Source: an uncultured Clostridia bacterium (GTDB lineage Bacteria > Bacillota > Clostridia > UMGS1883). Taken from it: a stretch of 64,000 nt of DNA. Shown here one piece after another: positions 1-8,548 of this stretch (position 1 is the first letter of the stretch; each line of letters starts with the position of its first letter). A program made the position numbers and the translations under genes. The DNA lies in assembly GCA_934454525.1 (NCBI GenBank), contig CAKSFM010000009.1:42842-106841 (forward strand), in the 5' to 3' direction. The notes beneath the pieces were generated by a model, which was not told the origin of the DNA, searched no databases, and saw only the letters and a list, made by a program, of their open reading frames with translations.

Positions 1-2265
1 ACTTCACCGGAAATGCTTAATATAACTAACAGCGAGGCTGTTGTGAATATGCACCGTTCGTATCTTGAAGCCGGCAGCGATGTTATTTCAACCAATACTT
101 TCGGGGCGCATCACCTTAAATTTGAAAACTGCCGCGAGATAATTGAAAAGGCACTTGAATGTGCAAAAAAAGCAATGTGCGGCTTTGAAAACCGATATAT
201 TGCTTTCAGCATCGGACCGACGGGGAGAATGCTGAAACCGCTCGGAGATCTTGATTTTGAGGACGCGGTGAAATCCTTTTCGGAAAGCATAAAAATCGCT
301 GCGGACTGCGGCGCAGATTTAATTCTCTGCGAAACGCTGACAGACAGCTACGAAACAAAGGCGGCTCTCCTTGCCGCAAAGGAAAGCTGCTCGCTCCCTG
401 TTTTTGTGACGAACGCTTATGATGAAAGCGGCAAGCTGATGACGGGAGCTGAGCCGAGGGCAATGATTGCAATGCTTGAGGGTTTAGGTGCGGACGCAAT
501 CGGAATAAATTGTTCTTTTGGTCCGGATAAAGCAGCGCCGATTGCCGAAGAGTATCTGAAGTATTCTTCAATTCCGATTATTGTGAATCCGAATGCCGGA
601 TTGCCGACGGTTAAAAACGGGGAAACTGTTTACACGACCGGCAGCGGAGAGTTTTCCGATATTATGCGGCGCATTGCCCAAAAGGGTGCGGCAGTGCTCG
701 GCGGCTGCTGCGGCACCACGCCGGAATATATAGCCGCAACCATTGCAAAGACCAAAAACATTCCCTATGAATATCCGTCCTTTAAGGCACACACGCTTGT
801 GTCATCCTACACACATGCGGTTGAAATCGGGAAAACACCGGTTCTTATCGGCGAAAGAATAAATCCCACCGGCAAAAAAGCTTTCAAACAGGCTCTGCGT
901 GACGGTGATATAAGTTATATTCTGAATGAAGCCGTCCGCCAGGAGGAGAGGGGCGTTCACATTCTCGACGTTAATGTCGGACTGCCGGAAATCGATGAAA
1001 AAGCCATGATGACGGATGCCGTAACGGCGCTCCAGGGAGTGACGGATTTGCCGCTGCAGCTTGATTCTTCATCACCGAAGGTGCTTGAAAACGCACTGCG
1101 GATTTATAACGGAAAACCGCTTTTAAACTCAGTTGACGCAACAGCGGAAAAAATGAAGAAAATATTTCCGCTTGCGAAAAAATACGGTGCGGCTGTGATT
1201 GCTCTTGCGCTTGATGAAAACGGAATTCCCGATACGGCGGAGGGCAGACTTTCCGCAATTGAAAAAATTATTTCGGAAGCGGAAAAGTACGGAATTCACA
1301 AAAAAGATATTATTGCAGATCCTCTTGCGCTCACCGTATCATCGGAAGAAAAAAGCGCTGTCACCACACTTGAAGCCGTTCGCCTTATCAAAGACCGCGT
1401 CGGCGTCAAAACAAGTCTTGGGGTGTCAAACATTTCGTTCGGACTGCCGGAACGCGATAAAATCAATTCCGCATTTTTTGCGATTGCACTTGAAAACGGA
1501 CTTGACTGCGCCATAATGAATCCGTTTTCGCGCAGAATGACGGACGTTTATTTTGCTTTCAGTGCACTGCACGGCCTTGACCCGAGCTGTGCGGAATATA
1601 TTGCTTATGCATCGGAAAACACGGACGCAGCTCCCGAAATGCGTCAAGCAGGCGATTTGAAATACTCCATTATCAAAGGACTCCGAGAAAATGCAGCGAT
1701 GCAGACGGAGGAATTGCTTAAGGGAAACGCACCGCTTGATATTATAAACAATATGATAATTCCCGCGCTTGACGAGGTCGGACGCGCTTTTGAGGAAAAG
1801 CGGCTTTTTCTGCCGCAGCTGCTTGCCTCTGCCGAAACCGCAACAACAGCATTCAATATCATAAAAAAGAAGCTGCCGAAAAATGACGGCGGCGGATCTG
1901 AACCCGTTATACTTGCAACCGTAAAGGGAGATATTCACGACATCGGGAAAAATATTGTCCGCGTACTTCTGGAAAGCTTCGGCTTTCGCGTTATTGACCT
2001 TGGGCGCGATGTTCCTCCGGAAACGGTTGTCCGCTCAGCGGAGGAAACAGGCTGCCGTCTTATCGGCTTAAGTGCGCTGATGACAACCACCGTTGCGTCA
2101 ATGCAAAAGACCATTGAAATGCTTCATCAAAAGGTCGGAGAGGTTACGGTGATTGTCGGCGGAGCGGTTTTGACGGCGGAATATGCAAAAATGATAGGCG
2201 CCGATTTTTATGCGGCAGACGCAATGGAAACAGTCAATATTGCGAAGGAGCATTACGGAAGATGA
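1..2265 (+). CDS. metH: B12-dependent methionine synthase, 5'-truncated by window edge
   Basis: Transfers the methyl group of methyltetrahydrofolate to homocysteine through cobalamin in the cytoplasm. The frame is open from base 1 and the first ATG (13) lies inside the homocysteine-methyltransferase barrel, so the true start is upstream and roughly 45 residues are missing. Numbered from that ATG: homocysteine domain with zinc ligands C167 (INCSFGP) and C232/C233 (GGCCGTTP); pterin-binding domain about 285-545; cobalamin cap about 555-630; cobalamin-binding domain with the DxHxxG signature D640-H642-G645. It ends right after the B12 domain, without the SAM-dependent reactivation domain of E. 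coli MetH; short forms of this kind are common in anaerobic Bacillota. Its stop overlaps the next start (ATGA). Function secure; the 5' limit is not visible. Confidence 0.95.
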   Translation, partial: TSPEMLNITNSEAVVNMHRSYLEAGSDVISTNTFGAHHLKFENCREIIEKALECAKKAMCGFENRYIAFSIGPTGRMLKPLGDLDFEDAVKSFSESIKIAADCGADLILCETLTDSYETKAALLAAKESCSLPVFVTNAYDESGKLMTGAEPRAMIAMLEGLGADAIGINCSFGPDKAAPIAEEYLKYSSIPIIVNPNAGLPTVKNGETVYTTGSGEFSDIMRRIAQKGAAVLGGCCGTTPEYIAATIAKTKNIPYEYPSFKAHTLVSSYTHAVEIGKTPVLIGERINPTGKKAFKQALRDGDISYILNEAVRQEERGVHILDVNVGLPEIDEKAMMTDAVTALQGVTDLPLQLDSSSPKVLENALRIYNGKPLLNSVDATAEKMKKIFPLAKKYGAAVIALALDENGIPDTAEGRLSAIEKIISEAEKYGIHKKDIIADPLALTVSSEEKSAVTTLEAVRLIKDRVGVKTSLGVSNISFGLPERDKINSAFFAIALENGLDCAIMNPFSRRMTDVYFAFSALHGLDPSCAEYIAYASENTDAAPEMRQAGDLKYSIIKGLRENAAMQTEELLKGNAPLDIINNMIIPALDEVGRAFEEKRLFLPQLLASAETATTAFNIIKKKLPKNDGGGSEPVILATVKGDIHDIGKNIVRVLLESFGFRVIDLGRDVPPETVVRSAEETGCRLIGLSALMTTTVASMQKTIEMLHQKVGEVTVIVGGAVLTAEYAKMIGADFYAADAMETVNIAKEHYGR

Positions 2266-2573
2266 CCTATTTCGTATATATGCTGCGCTGCGAGGATAAT
2301 TCCCTGTATACGGGGATAACCACGGATATTCCAAGAAGATACAGCGAGCACACGGCGAGAGACGGAAAAGGCGCAAAATATACAAGTGTTCACCGCGCCG
2401 CAGCGGTTGCCGCAGCATGGGAAACAAGCGGCGGCAGAAGCGCAGCTTCCAAGCTCGAATATTTTATAAAGCGCCTGCGCAAAACGGACAAAGAAATGCT
2501 TGTGCAGAATCCGCAGCTGCTTGCACAGATGAGCGGCATTGAAGTAAAAATCGCTGATTTAAACGGAGGATAA
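2262..2573 (+). CDS. GIY-YIG domain protein (YhbQ/YazA-like)
   Basis: A 103-residue single-domain GIY-YIG nuclease-fold protein. The N-terminus carries the signature spaced as FVYMLRC and LYTGIT, followed by the conserved Arg-Arg and His (PRRYSEH); a KLEYFIKRL segment matches the helix typical of the UPF0213/YhbQ group. Relatives are thought to act in DNA repair, but the role of this small stand-alone group is not settled. Its ATG overlaps the metH stop by four bases and the next gene begins one base after its stop, so it is translated within the metH transcript. Family assignment is firm; biological role unknown. Confidence 0.85.
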   Translation: MTYFVYMLRCEDNSLYTGITTDIPRRYSEHTARDGKGAKYTSVHRAAAVAAAWETSGGRSAASKLEYFIKRLRKTDKEMLVQNPQLLAQMSGIEVKIADLNGG

Positions 2574-2574
2574 A

Positions 2575-3426
2575 ATGTCAAAAAAAAATAAAGCAATAAT
2601 TCAAATGATTGTGTGCAGCGTCCTGTGGAGCATTGCAGGAATTGTGATAAAGCAGATAAACTGCAGCGCCGTTGTGATAACAGGTTTTCGCAGCCTGTTT
2701 TCGGCATTAACCGTGCTTGCATTTATGAAGTTTGCCAAGCTTAAATTCACATTCAGCCGCAGAGTTGTGCCAACGGCAATATGTATGTGTATAACGTTTT
2801 TTTGCTTTGTCGGTGCAAACAAGCTGACCACTGCCGCAAATGCAATTGTGCTGCAGTTCACCTCACCCGTGTTTGTCATGCTTATTTCGGCGGTGATATA
2901 CAAAACAAAGTTTAAGCCAAGCGATATCGCTGCAGTTGCGGCAACGCTTTTCGGCATCTCGCTGTTTTTCTTCGACCAGCTTGATTCCGGGAGTGTGATC
3001 GGAAATATTGTTGCGATTCTTGCCGGCTTTTTCATGGCGGGAATATTTGTTTTCGGCGGTAACAGCAGCCGCGCCGAGCGCATGACGGGAACGCTTATCG
3101 GGCATATTATGACGGCTGTGATAGGAATAAGTTTTCTTCCGTTCACGCAGAATGTTATAGACGGAAAAGCCGTAACCGGATTTGTGATCCTCGGAGTGTT
3201 CCAGCTTGGTATCCCGTACATACTCGTTGCGCTTGCACTGTCAAACTGCCCTCCGCTTGCGTGCAATCTTATCGGGGTTATAGAGCCGCTGCTCAATCCC
3301 GTCTGGGTATTTATCTTCAACGGCGAAAGACCGGGGAAAAACGCTTTTATAGGTGCGGTTATAATTCTTATTTCGATAACCGTGTGGTGCATCTATAAAG
3401 ACAGAAAAGAAACAGAGGAGCTGTAA
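2575..3426 (+). CDS. EamA/DMT-family transporter
   Basis: A 283-residue integral membrane protein with about ten hydrophobic segments in two repeated EamA halves, the architecture of drug/metabolite exporters. The first half opens with a helix containing CSVLWSIAGIVIKQ; the second ends with the family's conserved Glu-Pro before the last helices (GVIEPLLNPVWVF). The substrate cannot be told from sequence. The start follows a clear GGAGG element within the end of the GIY-YIG gene. Its last codons and stop lie in one arm of a 20-bp palindrome shared with the convergent gene at 3435-4397, which encodes another EamA protein ending in the same residues (ETEEL). Confidence 0.9.
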   Translation: MSKKNKAIIQMIVCSVLWSIAGIVIKQINCSAVVITGFRSLFSALTVLAFMKFAKLKFTFSRRVVPTAICMCITFFCFVGANKLTTAANAIVLQFTSPVFVMLISAVIYKTKFKPSDIAAVAATLFGISLFFFDQLDSGSVIGNIVAILAGFFMAGIFVFGGNSSRAERMTGTLIGHIMTAVIGISFLPFTQNVIDGKAVTGFVILGVFQLGIPYILVALALSNCPPLACNLIGVIEPLLNPVWVFIFNGERPGKNAFIGAVIILISITVWCIYKDRKETEEL

Positions 3427-3452
3427 GCACACGCTTACAGCTCCTCTGTTTC
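3409..3452. terminator. Bidirectional terminator shared by two convergent EamA genes
   Basis: A perfect 20-bp stem (3409-3428 with 3433-3452) with a four-base loop. Both stop codons lie inside the arms. The palindrome is coding on both strands, so each protein ends in the same five residues. T-rich sequence follows in the plus direction and A-rich sequence precedes it, as a two-way intrinsic terminator would have. Confidence 0.85.
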
Positions 3453-4397
3453 ATCTTTTCTGAAATTCGGGAAAAGCTCATCAAAATCTGCCGCCGCCAA
3501 AATTCCGCAGATAACGACAACGGTGCAGCAGGCGATTGTTTCAAAACGCAGAATTGAAAAATCGCGCAGCAGAATCACGCTGAAAACAATTGTCCACGCC
3601 GTGTAGGTTATGTTAAGCCCCATCGCCTTGGAAACGCCGGCTTTTGCAATCGCTCTGTAGTATGACAGATATGACGCGGACGCAAAAAGTGCGGCAGCGG
3701 CAATTATGAGCAGCGCCGATATATTCTCTTTGTTAAACAGGCTTGCAGTGAATCCGATTCCGTGCAGCAGCGGAATTATAATAAACCCGTAAATTGCCGC
3801 CGATACACTTTGTCGTATGAGCAGGGCACAGTCGCTGTTGATTCTGCCTTTCAGACATTTTGATACGATAACACCCTCAATTCCCCAGCCGAACGCACAC
3901 ATAAACGCACCCGATAAACCGAGCCAAAAGTTTTTTACCTCAACATCGGATGAAAAACTCAGCCCGTAAACGCCCATAAGCGTGAAAAAAAGAAAAATCC
4001 ACTGCCGCCGCCTGATTTTTTCTTTTAAGAATATCCATGCAAGCACACTTCCGATTGCCGGATAAACCGCGCTTGTAACCGCGCCGATCGCCGAGCCCGC
4101 GTAATTTACCGCGATAACATAACCGGTCATGCCGACAGGTCCGCCGATTGCAGAGGAAATTACAAGGTAAATAAAATCCTTTGTGCGAAACAGTCTGAAA
4201 ACATCTCTGAGATTGCCCCGTACGCCGTTGTATATCCACATGTAAAACGCCGAAAAAGCGTCGTGAATAAACGTGCTGACAAACGGAGCGAGAAACAGTC
4301 CCCGTCCGCCGGAAAATGCAGGCATCATTGACAGGGCAATTCCCAAAACAACAGTTTCAAGCGCCCATAAAATCCCTGCCGAAATACCGTAAATCAT
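3435..4397 (-). CDS. EamA/DMT-family transporter (second copy)
   Basis: A 320-residue membrane protein with ten predicted helices in two EamA repeats, for example the segment GPVGMTGYVIAVNYAG and a second-half start at GAFMCAFGWGIEG. The frame is open to 4451, but I place the start at the ATG at 4397: it overlaps the upstream stop as ATGA and has GGGGAGGA about nine bases before it, whereas the longer start would overlap the phosphatase gene by 58 bases. It is last in a likely XRE-HAD-EamA operon and converges on another EamA gene. Substrate unknown; export of a metabolite or amino acid is typical of the family. Confidence 0.88.
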   Translation of the reverse strand: MIYGISAGILWALETVVLGIALSMMPAFSGGRGLFLAPFVSTFIHDAFSAFYMWIYNGVRGNLRDVFRLFRTKDFIYLVISSAIGGPVGMTGYVIAVNYAGSAIGAVTSAVYPAIGSVLAWIFLKEKIRRRQWIFLFFTLMGVYGLSFSSDVEVKNFWLGLSGAFMCAFGWGIEGVIVSKCLKGRINSDCALLIRQSVSAAIYGFIIIPLLHGIGFTASLFNKENISALLIIAAAALFASASYLSYYRAIAKAGVSKAMGLNITYTAWTIVFSVILLRDFSILRFETIACCTVVVICGILAAADFDELFPNFRKDETEEL

Positions 4398-5113
4398 TGC
4401 GCGCAGTCCTCCCCGATAAGTTCTGAAATATGAGAAATGTCGGGAAGACAAGCGTCCGCAGGGGCGCTTGATTCGTTCGTATTGCCGACAAGAATAACGG
4501 GGATTCCGGCATTGCGTGCAAATTTAATATCAGTCACGGTATCGCCGACCATTATCATTTTTTCGGGCGGTATGCCGAAAACTTCGGAAATAGTCTTTGC
4601 GCACTGAGGATTCGGCTTGACCGGCATATTCCCGTCATCGGTGAAAACTCCGTCAAATAAATCCTTAATCCCAAGCGAGGCAAGGCATTTACCCGTAATT
4701 TCGGGATTGTCCGTCGTAACAACGAAAAGCCGCCTGCCGCCGTTTTTCAAATTCTCAAGCACGCCGCGGATGTTTTCGCATGTCGGTCTGACCGTTCCGA
4801 AACAGGCGTTTCGCGTGTATGCGGCTTCCGTCATGCCGATTGCTTCACTTTGCGGAAGCTCCGCGCCGTACCTTTGCAAAACCTCACGCAGAGCAAGCCC
4901 GATCTGCGCATATGTACCCTTGCACAAAAGCCCGTCAGCCGCGGCTTTTCCGCTTTTCACGCCTATTGCTTCAAGCAGCTTTTCGGAAGGAATGTCTTCC
5001 CGGTGCAGCTGCGAAAGTATGTCTTTTATCACATAATCGGAAACCGTGACCCAAAAATCATCAAATGCAAGCAGCGTTCCGTCCTTATCAAAAATTATTG
5101 CGCGAATATCCAT
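4394..5113 (-). CDS. HAD-family hydrolase, phosphoglycolate-phosphatase-like
   Basis: A 239-residue HAD phosphatase. Motif I is FDKDGTLL near residue 8 (nucleophile Asp and general-acid Asp); motif II is VVTTDN; motif III/IV is the Lys of PVKPNP followed by MVGDTVTDIKFA. An alpha-helical cap lies between motifs I and II, as in class I Gph/PgmB-like enzymes. These dephosphorylate small phosphorylated metabolites; the substrate here is not visible. It starts one base after the XRE gene stop and overlaps the EamA gene, so the three are probably co-transcribed. Confidence 0.88.
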   Translation of the reverse strand: MDIRAIIFDKDGTLLAFDDFWVTVSDYVIKDILSQLHREDIPSEKLLEAIGVKSGKAAADGLLCKGTYAQIGLALREVLQRYGAELPQSEAIGMTEAAYTRNACFGTVRPTCENIRGVLENLKNGGRRLFVVTTDNPEITGKCLASLGIKDLFDGVFTDDGNMPVKPNPQCAKTISEVFGIPPEKMIMVGDTVTDIKFARNAGIPVILVGNTNESSAPADACLPDISHISELIGEDCAQ

Positions 5114-5114
5114 A

Positions 5115-5744
5115 TCATATCTTCCTTTTTAAAATGATCAAATCTGCGGCAGTGCAAAAAACAAAGTAAAAAATCCAAAACATATAAACGTTTCTCGGCA
5201 AAATGGCAAAGTAAATGGGAATCGGCGCAAAGCAGCCGTCAAATCCGCGGCGAATCCCGATTTCAAAGAAGTTAAACATCCATGAAAGCGGAATAAGCAG
5301 AATTACCCATATGTTGGCGGCAAGAAAATACCTCACGGTTTTTTTATTGAAGGAATCCGCAATTCCGCCGATAACGAATATTCCCGAGCCAATCAGCAAA
5401 GCCGCAAGCCCGGGAAGGGCGGCAATGTCGCGCTGAAGCTCAAACCATATAAAAACGGAGGAAATAACGCCGAGAAAATTTAGCAACGTTCCGATTGCCG
5501 CGGCAGTGTTTGCCGAAAGCCGCGGAGCGTGTGAGGCAGAATTATCCTGCGTGCCTTTCAGCAGATAATCCGTTGTTGTGCCGAAAATATCACTAAGCAA
5601 GACAATTTTTTCCGCATCGGGAACACTTTGCCCCGTTTCCCATTTTGAAACTGCCTGGCGCGACACGTCTGCCGTTTCGGCAAGCTGCTCCTGTGAAAGC
5701 GATTTTTCTTTTCTGAGTTTGTAAATTCTTTCTCCCAATGTCAT
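5115..5744 (-). CDS. XRE-family regulator with C-terminal membrane domain
   Basis: A 209-residue protein. Residues 1-65 form a Cro/CI-type helix-turn-helix (LSQEQLAETADVSRQAVSKW); the C-terminal part has four or so hydrophobic helices (for example LAALLIGSGIFVIGGIA), making a membrane-anchored regulator of a kind common in Clostridia. The frame runs upstream to 5852, but the ATG at 5744 is preceded by AAAGAGGTG at good distance and begins the domain exactly (MTLGERIYKLRK). It heads a likely operon with the phosphatase and the EamA exporter. A palindrome between its promoter hexamers suggests autoregulation. Confidence 0.85.
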   Translation of the reverse strand: MTLGERIYKLRKEKSLSQEQLAETADVSRQAVSKWETGQSVPDAEKIVLLSDIFGTTTDYLLKGTQDNSASHAPRLSANTAAAIGTLLNFLGVISSVFIWFELQRDIAALPGLAALLIGSGIFVIGGIADSFNKKTVRYFLAANIWVILLIPLSWMFNFFEIGIRRGFDGCFAPIPIYFAILPRNVYMFWIFYFVFCTAADLIILKRKI

Positions 5745-5767
5745 TTTAAACACCTCTTTCGCAGAAT

Positions 5768-5796
5768 ATTGTACTATGCTGCAGCCGAGCATACAA
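5768..5796 (-). promoter_or_regulatory. Promoter and probable autoregulatory operator of the XRE gene
   Basis: On the minus strand, TTGTAT (5791-5796), a 17-base spacer and TACAAT (5768-5773). The spacer and both hexamers lie within an imperfect palindrome at 5770-5795 with half-sites TGTATGCT and AGCATAGTACA. A dyad placed between -35 and -10 is the usual position of an XRE repressor operator. Inferred from position and symmetry only. Confidence 0.55.
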
Positions 5797-5933
5797 GCAA
5801 ACAAAGGCGGAAATTTGTCAACCGGCAGTTGCAAACGGCTATAACCCGTCATTTTCTATTATAAAACACAAAGGCTGCCGTGTCAAATTAAAATTAGCTG
5901 CTCAGTTGCTCCTTTTCTCATTTGCGGCAGACA

Positions 5934-5967
5934 TAACAGACCCGAACCCCATGGGGTTCGGGTCTGT
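5934..5967. repeat. Solo palindrome made of the ends of the 276-bp repeat
   Basis: A 16-bp perfect stem with an AT centre. Its arm, read as AACAGACCCGAACCCC, differs by one base from the terminal inverted repeat of the element at 23837-24112 (AACAGACTCGAACCCC). It looks like two element ends joined back to back, either a deletion derivative or an unrelated terminator that converged. No gene is present around it. Confidence 0.6.
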
Positions 5968-5990
5968 TTGTGTTAAGCAGATATGTTAAT

Positions 5991-6232
5991 ATCCGAACCC
6001 GCTCAAAAAGCCTGAAAATTGTCTTTTTCTGTGTTGTCGGACTTGATATACGTCAGTATGTCTGCGCCCTTACGCCTTGAAAAATCCTGATTTTCAGTCC
6101 TTTTGAGTCTTTCAGATTTTTTTGATTGGATTTTTCGTTCAGTACAAGCAAAAATGCTCGCAAATACTTTCATATTTGCGAGCATTTTTGCGCTGTAATG
6201 TCGGAAAAGACTTCAAAAAAACGAGTTCGGAT
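5991..6232. repeat. Candidate third short inverted-repeat element
   Basis: The gene-free stretch is bounded by ATCCGAAC-CG at the left (5991) and its reverse complement CG-GTTCGGAT at the right (6221-6232). It contains a strong hairpin at 6148-6191 and no convincing gene: a 60-codon frame at 6003-6185 runs through the hairpin and is probably not coding. Only one copy is in the window, so mobility is a guess based on terminal symmetry. Confidence 0.4.
6148..6191. terminator. Strong hairpin downstream of the SLH gene
   Basis: A 19-bp perfect stem (6148-6166 with 6173-6191) with a six-base loop, about 55 bases past the SLH-protein stop on the minus strand. The stem base is A/T-rich (GCAAAAATGC). 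It lacks a long following T-run, so it may stabilise the 3' end rather than terminate efficiently. Confidence 0.5.
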
Positions 6233-6246
6233 ACTGACACATCTGT

Positions 6247-8535
6247 TTAATTTTTTGTTTTAACAACTATTACGCGGACAATTCCGCCGTCCTTTAAGCT
6301 TTGGTCGGAATAGAGCGTTACTGCCGAAACGTTTGCCGAATTGAGCATTTCATCCTCAGACATTGAGGAGAATTTATCTGCCGAGGTTCCGCCGTAAATT
6401 TTAACGTTATCGGAAACAGTGTAGGTTGTGTTCCCAAGCCTTATCCGCCCTTTGGTGTATGCCGCAACCGATGAAGAGGATGCAAGCTTTTCCATTGCCT
6501 TGGCGCTTGTTTTGCCATCCGTTGTTTTAACAATTTCCACCGCGTCCGCATTTCCGAGCTTCAGTGCGGTGGTAATGCTTATATCTCCGTCATCGGTCAG
6601 GACACTGTACTGACCCTTGCCGCCCGATGATTTTATGACGCCGAAGTTTGATTCCGACTTTGTCACATCCTTTATATACAAAAACGAAATATCGTTCATG
6701 CTGCCGCTCATCTGAACATGAATTACCTGACTGCGCCCCCAGTCCGCAGTGGAAAGCTCGTGCCGCTCCACTTTGCGGACAGTTGCCCTGCCGTCCGTTT
6801 TCTCCGTCAGCTCCAGAATTGCACAGTCGCTTGTGAGCCAGTGACCGTCAAGTGAGGGAACGGCTGAATCGAATTTCCCGGTAACCACCTTGGGAGTTAC
6901 ATATGTGAGATGCGCGATTCCGTTTGAATAGGTGATTTTCATAACGCTGCCGACATAATCCGAATAATCATCATCCGTTTCATATGTTACGGAATTTCCG
7001 TCCGGCAGGGTTACGTCCGCATAGCGATGCCTCTGCCCCTTGTCATCCTCGTCCTTCGAGATTTTGCTGTAACACTCATTGAGCACAACAACATCCAGTG
7101 CACCGGTCGAGTTGAGGTCAACAACATCGATAACATCGCCGCTTCTTCCGAGCAGCAGCGTTACGCGGTCGCCGATTTTAAATGCGCCGTCCGATTCGTT
7201 CATTTTATTGATTGCAGTCTGCGATGAAAGATTGTACGTCTTATCGGAAATTTTAACACTTGTCACATTTGCCTTAATAGGATAAGCCTCCTCATAAGTT
7301 CCTGTGATTTTATCGGCATACGCATAAACTGTGTTTGTTGCGCGTTCATAATACACAACGTCATACAGCTTAATATCCGATACGGACGCCCTTTCGCCCT
7401 TGCGATAAACATTCAGTGCAGCCGTTGACGAAAGAGAGAACAGCGAATAAATCTGCTGCGAATCGGTTGTTATTGTGCACGGTCCGTCAAGAGTGCTCTT
7501 ATTAAGCATGATTCTTGCAAGACTGCCGTCTGCGGCATAGTAAAGCGCGGCGGTTCGCCCGTTTTCCATTTTTGAAACGCCTTCTTCAAGAGACAGCGCC
7601 TTACCATCGCTATAGACAGGGGTTGAGGCATCAAGGCTTTCCGTCCGCGGAGTGCCGTCCGCGGTGAAGCTCAGTTCTATTTTGCCGGTGTCACCGTTTT
7701 TGGAAGCACTCACTATGGTAACCGCCTGCTTTGTTTCCTTTTCGGGAACAAATGCAACGGCTTTCTGATCGCTGTCAAGATAAAGCGTTCCGAGAATTCC
7801 GTAATCATCCGCCGTTATCCCCGATGATTGCGCCAGCTTGAACGTGCCGCCCGTGGTAACAATATTTCCTGCCGCAACGGACGCGTCATAGCTCTGATCG
7901 CCGTAGATTACAATATCCTCCCTGCGCGATGAACTGAGAAGCTGCACCGAGGTTTCGCCCTCCTTTTTATCTGCAAGCAGCGTGTTATATGCAAGATATG
8001 CCGCATTGCCGCGCGTGACATTTTCATACTTTCCGAACGAGATTCCGTCCGTTATTCCAAGCGCCTCGGCCTTGGAAATATATCCGTCCGGCCAGCGGTA
8101 GCCAACGTCCTCTCCGTTATATCCGAGCATACGGACAAGGATTGTCAGCGCCTGGGCATAGTTGATTTTTTCATCCGCGCCGAAAGACCCGTCGGGATAT
8201 CCGTTAATTATTTCGCGGGCGGCAATATAGTTTATATATCCGCTTGCCCAGCTGCCGGAGGGAACGTCGCCGAATATAGTGCTTGCACTGTAGGACGCGG
8301 CATTTTTCTCCTCGCCGAGCATATGAACGGCTATTTTTGCGAACTGAGCGCGCGTGAGCAGCTCATCGGGATGAAAGCTTCCGTCACCGTAGCCGTTTAG
8401 AATGCCCAGCCGCGAAAGCGTTACAATTGCTGTTCCCACGCTGCTTGCGGCGTCAATATCGGAAAACGAAGCCGACGCGGCGCATGAAAAAAGCATTAAA
8501 AGCGCAAGCGCAAGCGATGTGATTTTATATTTCAT
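6247..8535 (-). CDS. SLH-domain cell-surface protein
   Basis: A 762-residue secreted protein. It has a signal peptide (residues 1-22, LALALLMLFSCAASA) followed by three S-layer homology repeats at about 22-65, 85-130 and 145-195, recognisable by LNGYGDGSFHPDELLTRAQ, INGYPDGSFGADEKINYAQ and a more diverged third. SLH domains bind pyruvylated secondary wall polymer and so hold the protein at the surface. The remaining 560 residues are beta-rich, soluble and unrecognised. It begins 13 bases after the ABC permease stop and is the last gene of that operon, suggesting its export or function is tied to the transporter. SLH assignment is secure; the role of the C-terminal region is unknown. Confidence 0.88.
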   Translation of the reverse strand: MKYKITSLALALLMLFSCAASASFSDIDAASSVGTAIVTLSRLGILNGYGDGSFHPDELLTRAQFAKIAVHMLGEEKNAASYSASTIFGDVPSGSWASGYINYIAAREIINGYPDGSFGADEKINYAQALTILVRMLGYNGEDVGYRWPDGYISKAEALGITDGISFGKYENVTRGNAAYLAYNTLLADKKEGETSVQLLSSSRREDIVIYGDQSYDASVAAGNIVTTGGTFKLAQSSGITADDYGILGTLYLDSDQKAVAFVPEKETKQAVTIVSASKNGDTGKIELSFTADGTPRTESLDASTPVYSDGKALSLEEGVSKMENGRTAALYYAADGSLARIMLNKSTLDGPCTITTDSQQIYSLFSLSSTAALNVYRKGERASVSDIKLYDVVYYERATNTVYAYADKITGTYEEAYPIKANVTSVKISDKTYNLSSQTAINKMNESDGAFKIGDRVTLLLGRSGDVIDVVDLNSTGALDVVVLNECYSKISKDEDDKGQRHRYADVTLPDGNSVTYETDDDYSDYVGSVMKITYSNGIAHLTYVTPKVVTGKFDSAVPSLDGHWLTSDCAILELTEKTDGRATVRKVERHELSTADWGRSQVIHVQMSGSMNDISFLYIKDVTKSESNFGVIKSSGGKGQYSVLTDDGDISITTALKLGNADAVEIVKTTDGKTSAKAMEKLASSSSVAAYTKGRIRLGNTTYTVSDNVKIYGGTSADKFSSMSEDEMLNSANVSAVTLYSDQSLKDGGIVRVIVVKTKN

Positions 8536-8548
8536 AAATTACTCCCCT

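Noticed and set aside
2601..3392. 263-residue frame on the minus strand
   Set aside because: It lies wholly antisense to the EamA gene at 2575-3426, has no ribosome-binding site and no family features; the plus-strand protein is a clear transporter.
6003..6185. 60-residue frame on the minus strand in a gene-free gap
   Set aside because: It starts inside a 19-bp hairpin, has no good ribosome-binding site and lies within a probable inverted-repeat element.
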